From contig JAOZLQ010000148.1 of assembly GCA_029934755.1 (NCBI GenBank), positions 1-5,659 on the forward strand: a stretch of 5,659 nt of DNA. The letters are read 5' to 3'. Made by a program: the position numbers and the translations under genes. A model generated the notes under the pieces. That model was not told where the DNA came from. It saw nothing but the letters and a program-made list of their open reading frames with translations, and ran no database searches. Positions 5,314 to 5,659 of the stretch are shown here, in pieces. Numbering within the stretch: the first letter of the stretch is position 1; each line of letters opens with the position of its first letter. The DNA is from Desulfuromusa sp. (GTDB lineage: Bacteria; Desulfobacterota; Desulfuromonadia; Desulfuromonadales; Geopsychrobacteraceae).

Positions 5314-5476
5314 CAAAAGGATTCGTCATGGTGTTAGTTTTATGATGAAAGTTTTTTTGAGAAAACATTAAAATACCAGACAGAAAGCTCAAATATTTTA
5401 TTTATGTTATAGATAATAATCTGGCTAAAATCAGTATTGTCCAGTTAAGAATTCGAAGTCTACACTATCTTCAAGA

Positions 5477-5655
5477 GGGTTTGAGGCTCACTGCAGTCAG
5501 CGTATTCTGGAAGTTTCGTAGTATTTTTTGCTCTTTTTACGTTTTTGTTTGTATCAGTCTTTGCGAGGAACTTGCATGATGCAAACGGAAGCGTAAAAAG
5601 AGTGTAAAAATCAAGAAAGTTACAGTTCTAGCGGACTGCAGCGAGCCTCAAACCC
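5477..5655. repeat. 179-bp imperfect palindrome, MITE-like
   Basis: The two ends are inverted copies of each other over the outer 25 nt with two mismatches: GGGTTTGAGGCTC, then A or G, then CTGCAGTC. Pairing is weaker in the middle of the arms. It resumes with a perfect 11-nt match (CTCTTTTTACG, 5531-5541, against 5592-5602) and nine of ten bases (GTTTGTATCA, 5547-5556, against 5577-5586), leaving a 20-nt loop. The register is kept to within one base. No transposase lies inside. Such long snap-back structures are typical of miniature inverted-repeat elements mobilised by a transposase elsewhere. Only four bases remain to the right, so a target-site duplication cannot be tested. A large intergenic hairpin with a regulatory or RNA role is the alternative. 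Confidence 0.65.
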
Positions 5656-5659
5656 GGTT

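Noticed and set aside
5306..5330. Terminator after the small ORF
   Set aside because: CCTATGAC and GTCATGG form only a short bulged stem, and the following sequence lacks a clean T run.
5477..5659. Integron attC site
   Set aside because: The structure is a long imperfect palindrome and the window ends in GTT, but no RYYYAAC box borders the left arm, the arms carry no attC-like core boxes, and there is no cassette array or integrase.
1..5659. CRISPR array, tRNA or rRNA
   Set aside because: No regularly spaced direct repeats and no tRNA-like or rRNA-like sequence were seen on either strand.

Overview
The window looks like an accessory (defence-type) region of a Gram-negative bacterial chromosome with moderate to low GC content. 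The gene families are proteobacterial in flavour: an exonuclease-RecQ fusion, a type I restriction-modification remnant, a PIN toxin with a ribbon-helix-helix antitoxin, and a membrane glycosyltransferase. I cannot name the organism; a deltaproteobacterial (Desulfobacterota-like) origin is only an impression. All recognisable genes lie on the minus strand and read right to left. One small frame near the right end reads the other way.

Reading in the direction of transcription from the right, a 179-bp imperfect palindrome (5477-5655) sits at the window edge. It is followed by AT-rich sequence and a plus-strand 40-codon ORF with a very strong ribosome binding site (5191-5313). Next comes a two-gene operon whose frames overlap by ATGA: a DEDDh 3'-5' exonuclease (4247-4882), then a membrane-anchored GT2 glycosyltransferase (3090-4250). 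A gene-free AT-rich stretch (about 2787-3089) separates this from a toxin-antitoxin operon with a near-consensus promoter, a palindromic operator over its -10 box, and another ATGA overlap. Its PIN toxin looks intact (2145-2555). Its 53-residue antitoxin (2552-2713) appears to have lost the second helix of its DNA-binding domain.

The left part is the wreck of a type I restriction-modification operon. The first 33 or so codons of hsdM (1839-1949) run directly into an internal piece of hsdR. That piece begins just before the DEAH box and jumps in frame to the hsdR C-terminal region (1036-1842). hsdS, the R nuclease domain, the R motor core and most of hsdM are gone. Twenty bases downstream begins a large gene that leaves the window at its left edge (1-1015). 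It encodes an N-terminal DnaQ-like exonuclease domain, a cysteine cluster and the Walker A motif of a RecQ-type helicase, a WRN-like architecture probably cotranscribed with the original restriction system.

Two modules therefore show in-frame internal deletions, in hsdR and in the antitoxin. The effector-like partners next to them (exonuclease-helicase, PIN toxin) keep their visible motifs. The best candidates for something not well described are the exonuclease-RecQ protein as a type I RM accessory, the truncated antitoxin beside an intact toxin, the coupled exonuclease-glycosyltransferase pair, and the long palindrome.
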